Positions 62,784 through 64,000 of a stretch of DNA of 64,000 nt are shown piece by piece. Made by a program: the position numbers and the translations under genes. This DNA comes from Pseudomonadota bacterium. GTDB lineage: Bacteria; Pseudomonadota; Alphaproteobacteria; Rickettsiales; SXRF01. The notes below the pieces were generated by a model. That model was not told where the DNA came from. It worked only from the letters and a program-made list of their open reading frames with translations, and ran no database searches. Where the stretch lies: NCBI GenBank assembly GCA_963205195.1, contig CAUJHR010000004.1, positions 62,001 to 126,000 of the forward strand, in the 5' to 3' direction. Position 1 is the first letter of the stretch. Each line of letters begins with the position of its first letter.

Positions 62784-64000
62784 CAGTAAAACGTGAGCCT
62801 ATTATAAAAGCATTATCCAGAGTTTTATCAGTTCCGGGATTTATTACATATTGTATGTCTGGCTGCACCCAAAGCCATGGCGTTATTTTATCACTATAAG
62901 TAAGCTCAAATGTGGTTTCTGCATTATCGGCAGGACTGCCTGCGGTAATAGCTGCTGATTTGTATTCGCTGCTGTTATGCGCTCCTGTAATGCCAAATCC
63001 TAGTTTTCCTTCGTCACGGCCTTTGAATGCGCCTGTGTAAACCAATCCTGTACTCCATGCGTAATCAAACTGGTTCACTTCGCCATTTGCAAAACCGAAA
63101 CGGGCAAAACCAGCAAGACCTTTATCCTTGCCGGTGGAATATAGCTGTTTTTCAGCTATTATATATGCACCCTGACCGCGTTTTCTCAGAGGGTTGCCGC
63201 TGCCATCAACATCTGTTAAATGGTCGAATTTTTCTGTATAATACCAGACGCCAGAGGCGATTTTTGTATCTTCTGTGGAATATCCGGTTTCACCAATAAC
63301 CAGCCAGCCATCATGTTTCCCAAAATCTATCTGGGTTCCGCGGTCATCTCCTAAATCACCGGGGATTCCGTCTAAAATAGCTGCCTGTATATATGTGGAC
63401 GGCGTAGGATTAACACGAAGCCTGCCGCCAACGGAACTGAATGGAAAAATTGATGGGCCATTTTGCCCGGTCTGCGCCACATCTGTGCCAATGCCAAATG
63501 TGGAGTGTATGAATAGGGAGCTAGAATCAGTTACATAAAATTCTGAGTTTACATCATAAAGACCGGCGAGCAGGGATAATTTATAATCAAATAAATTTTG
63601 CTGGATATATGCCTGATATAATTTTGCGGTTGAACGTGGAACTTCGATATTATCTATGCCCTGAGCGCTTCCCACTAAATCAGCATCAGGATGTCCGCCA
63701 AAATTATTAAGCAAATGTATTTTTGCGCTGAGTCCTTTTACATGAGTAAGCTTTTCCCCATCAAAATTAAAAATTATATCTAAATTATCAAGTGCGCGTG
63801 CACCTTCTTTTTTGCCGCCTGATACATTGCTGACAACATCAAATTTATATGTAATATCGGCAGCAATACCTTTTTGTGCCAGTGAAGTTCTGGTTCCACC
63901 CCAATCCCCAGAAACTGTATCTTCTGTGTAATTAGGGGCATCTTCAGCGAATGCAGCGTTATATAGAAAAAATGAAAGAAATACGCTTGAAAGGTAGCTA
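62773..64000 (-). CDS. OprB-family carbohydrate porin (start lies outside the window)
   Basis: Outer-membrane beta-barrel of the carbohydrate-selective porin family. Reading continues open to the right edge. The last residues seen form the end of a signal peptide (LSSVFLSFFLYNAAFA, then ED), followed by SGDWGGTRTSLAQKGIAADI, the OprB signature, and many amphipathic strands ending in a final Phe (GSRFTANF), as outer-membrane proteins do. About 409 residues are present; only a few N-terminal codons are missing. No direct link to B12 synthesis; it simply converges with cobA. Confidence 0.9.
   Translation of the reverse strand, partial: SYLSSVFLSFFLYNAAFAEDAPNYTEDTVSGDWGGTRTSLAQKGIAADITYKFDVVSNVSGGKKEGARALDNLDIIFNFDGEKLTHVKGLSAKIHLLNNFGGHPDADLVGSAQGIDNIEVPRSTAKLYQAYIQQNLFDYKLSLLAGLYDVNSEFYVTDSSSLFIHSTFGIGTDVAQTGQNGPSIFPFSSVGGRLRVNPTPSTYIQAAILDGIPGDLGDDRGTQIDFGKHDGWLVIGETGYSTEDTKIASGVWYYTEKFDHLTDVDGSGNPLRKRGQGAYIIAEKQLYSTGKDKGLAGFARFGFANGEVNQFDYAWSTGLVYTGAFKGRDEGKLGFGITGAHNSSEYKSAAITAGSPADNAETTFELTYSDKITPWLWVQPDIQYVINPGTDKTLDNAFIIGSRFTANF

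Overview
The window looks like part of a chromosome from a host-associated or biofilm-forming alphaproteobacterium of moderate to low GC. The closest fit I can argue is a large-genome, deep-branching member of Rickettsiales or a relative. The evidence is a compact virB8-virB9-virB10-virB11-virD4 block with no virB1-B7 beside it (the split layout typical of Rickettsiales), an alphaproteobacterial-style late-cobalt-insertion B12 gene set, and an OprB-type porin. I see no phage, insertion sequence, CRISPR array or integron. The taxonomic placement is inference.

Region 1 (1-7350, minus strand) is the conserved translation cluster rpsB-tsf-pyrH-frr, running off the left edge. Three unfamiliar genes sit between tsf and pyrH. 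They encode proteins built from 2, 3 and 4 copies of one diverged module of about 100-130 residues. EF-Ts carries an internal insertion, and the rpsB-tsf spacer holds a palindromic array of 7-base units.

Region 2 (7359-13628) holds five uncharacterised genes. Two are paralogues on the minus strand. A large glycine/aromatic-rich protein, a charged helical protein and a small protein form a divergent plus-strand operon.

Region 3 (13652-18420, minus) is a curli-type amyloid locus: csgG, csgF and four secreted curlin-repeat proteins of very different length. csgD is not seen and csgE is not recognised.

Region 4 (18421-23720) is surface-glycan metabolism: a family 2 glycosyltransferase, a Stealth-type phosphotransferase, a Wzx-like flippase and an acyltransferase-3 protein, preceded by an A/T-rich 611-bp gap.

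Region 5 (23729-34181) is mixed: tRNA-Ile(GAT), a GGDEF diguanylate cyclase, ubiD, a strongly diverged relative of monomeric isocitrate dehydrogenase next to ubiD, phaA-phaB, a UPF0114 membrane protein and an MgtA-type Mg2+ ATPase.

Region 6 (34248-40127, minus) is the type IV secretion block virB8-B9-B10-B11-D4.

Region 7 (40323-62783) is a nearly complete cobalamin pathway. It covers SUMT (cobA), corrin-ring synthesis (cobI, G, J, M, K, L, H, E and cbiD), amidation (cobB, cobQ), cobalt insertion (cobN, cobW), adenosylation (cobO) and nucleotide-loop assembly (cobU, cbiB, threonine-phosphate decarboxylase, cobT, cobS, phosphatase). No cobF is seen; CbiD probably fills that step. A P-loop kinase of unknown substrate is embedded between cobN and cobG. 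Genes are packed with 4-8 base overlaps and interleaved on both strands, including two divergent pairs whose start codons overlap or nearly touch. A lone type IV pilin-like protein is also embedded. The window ends inside an OprB-family porin gene whose signal peptide is visible but whose start codon lies outside.
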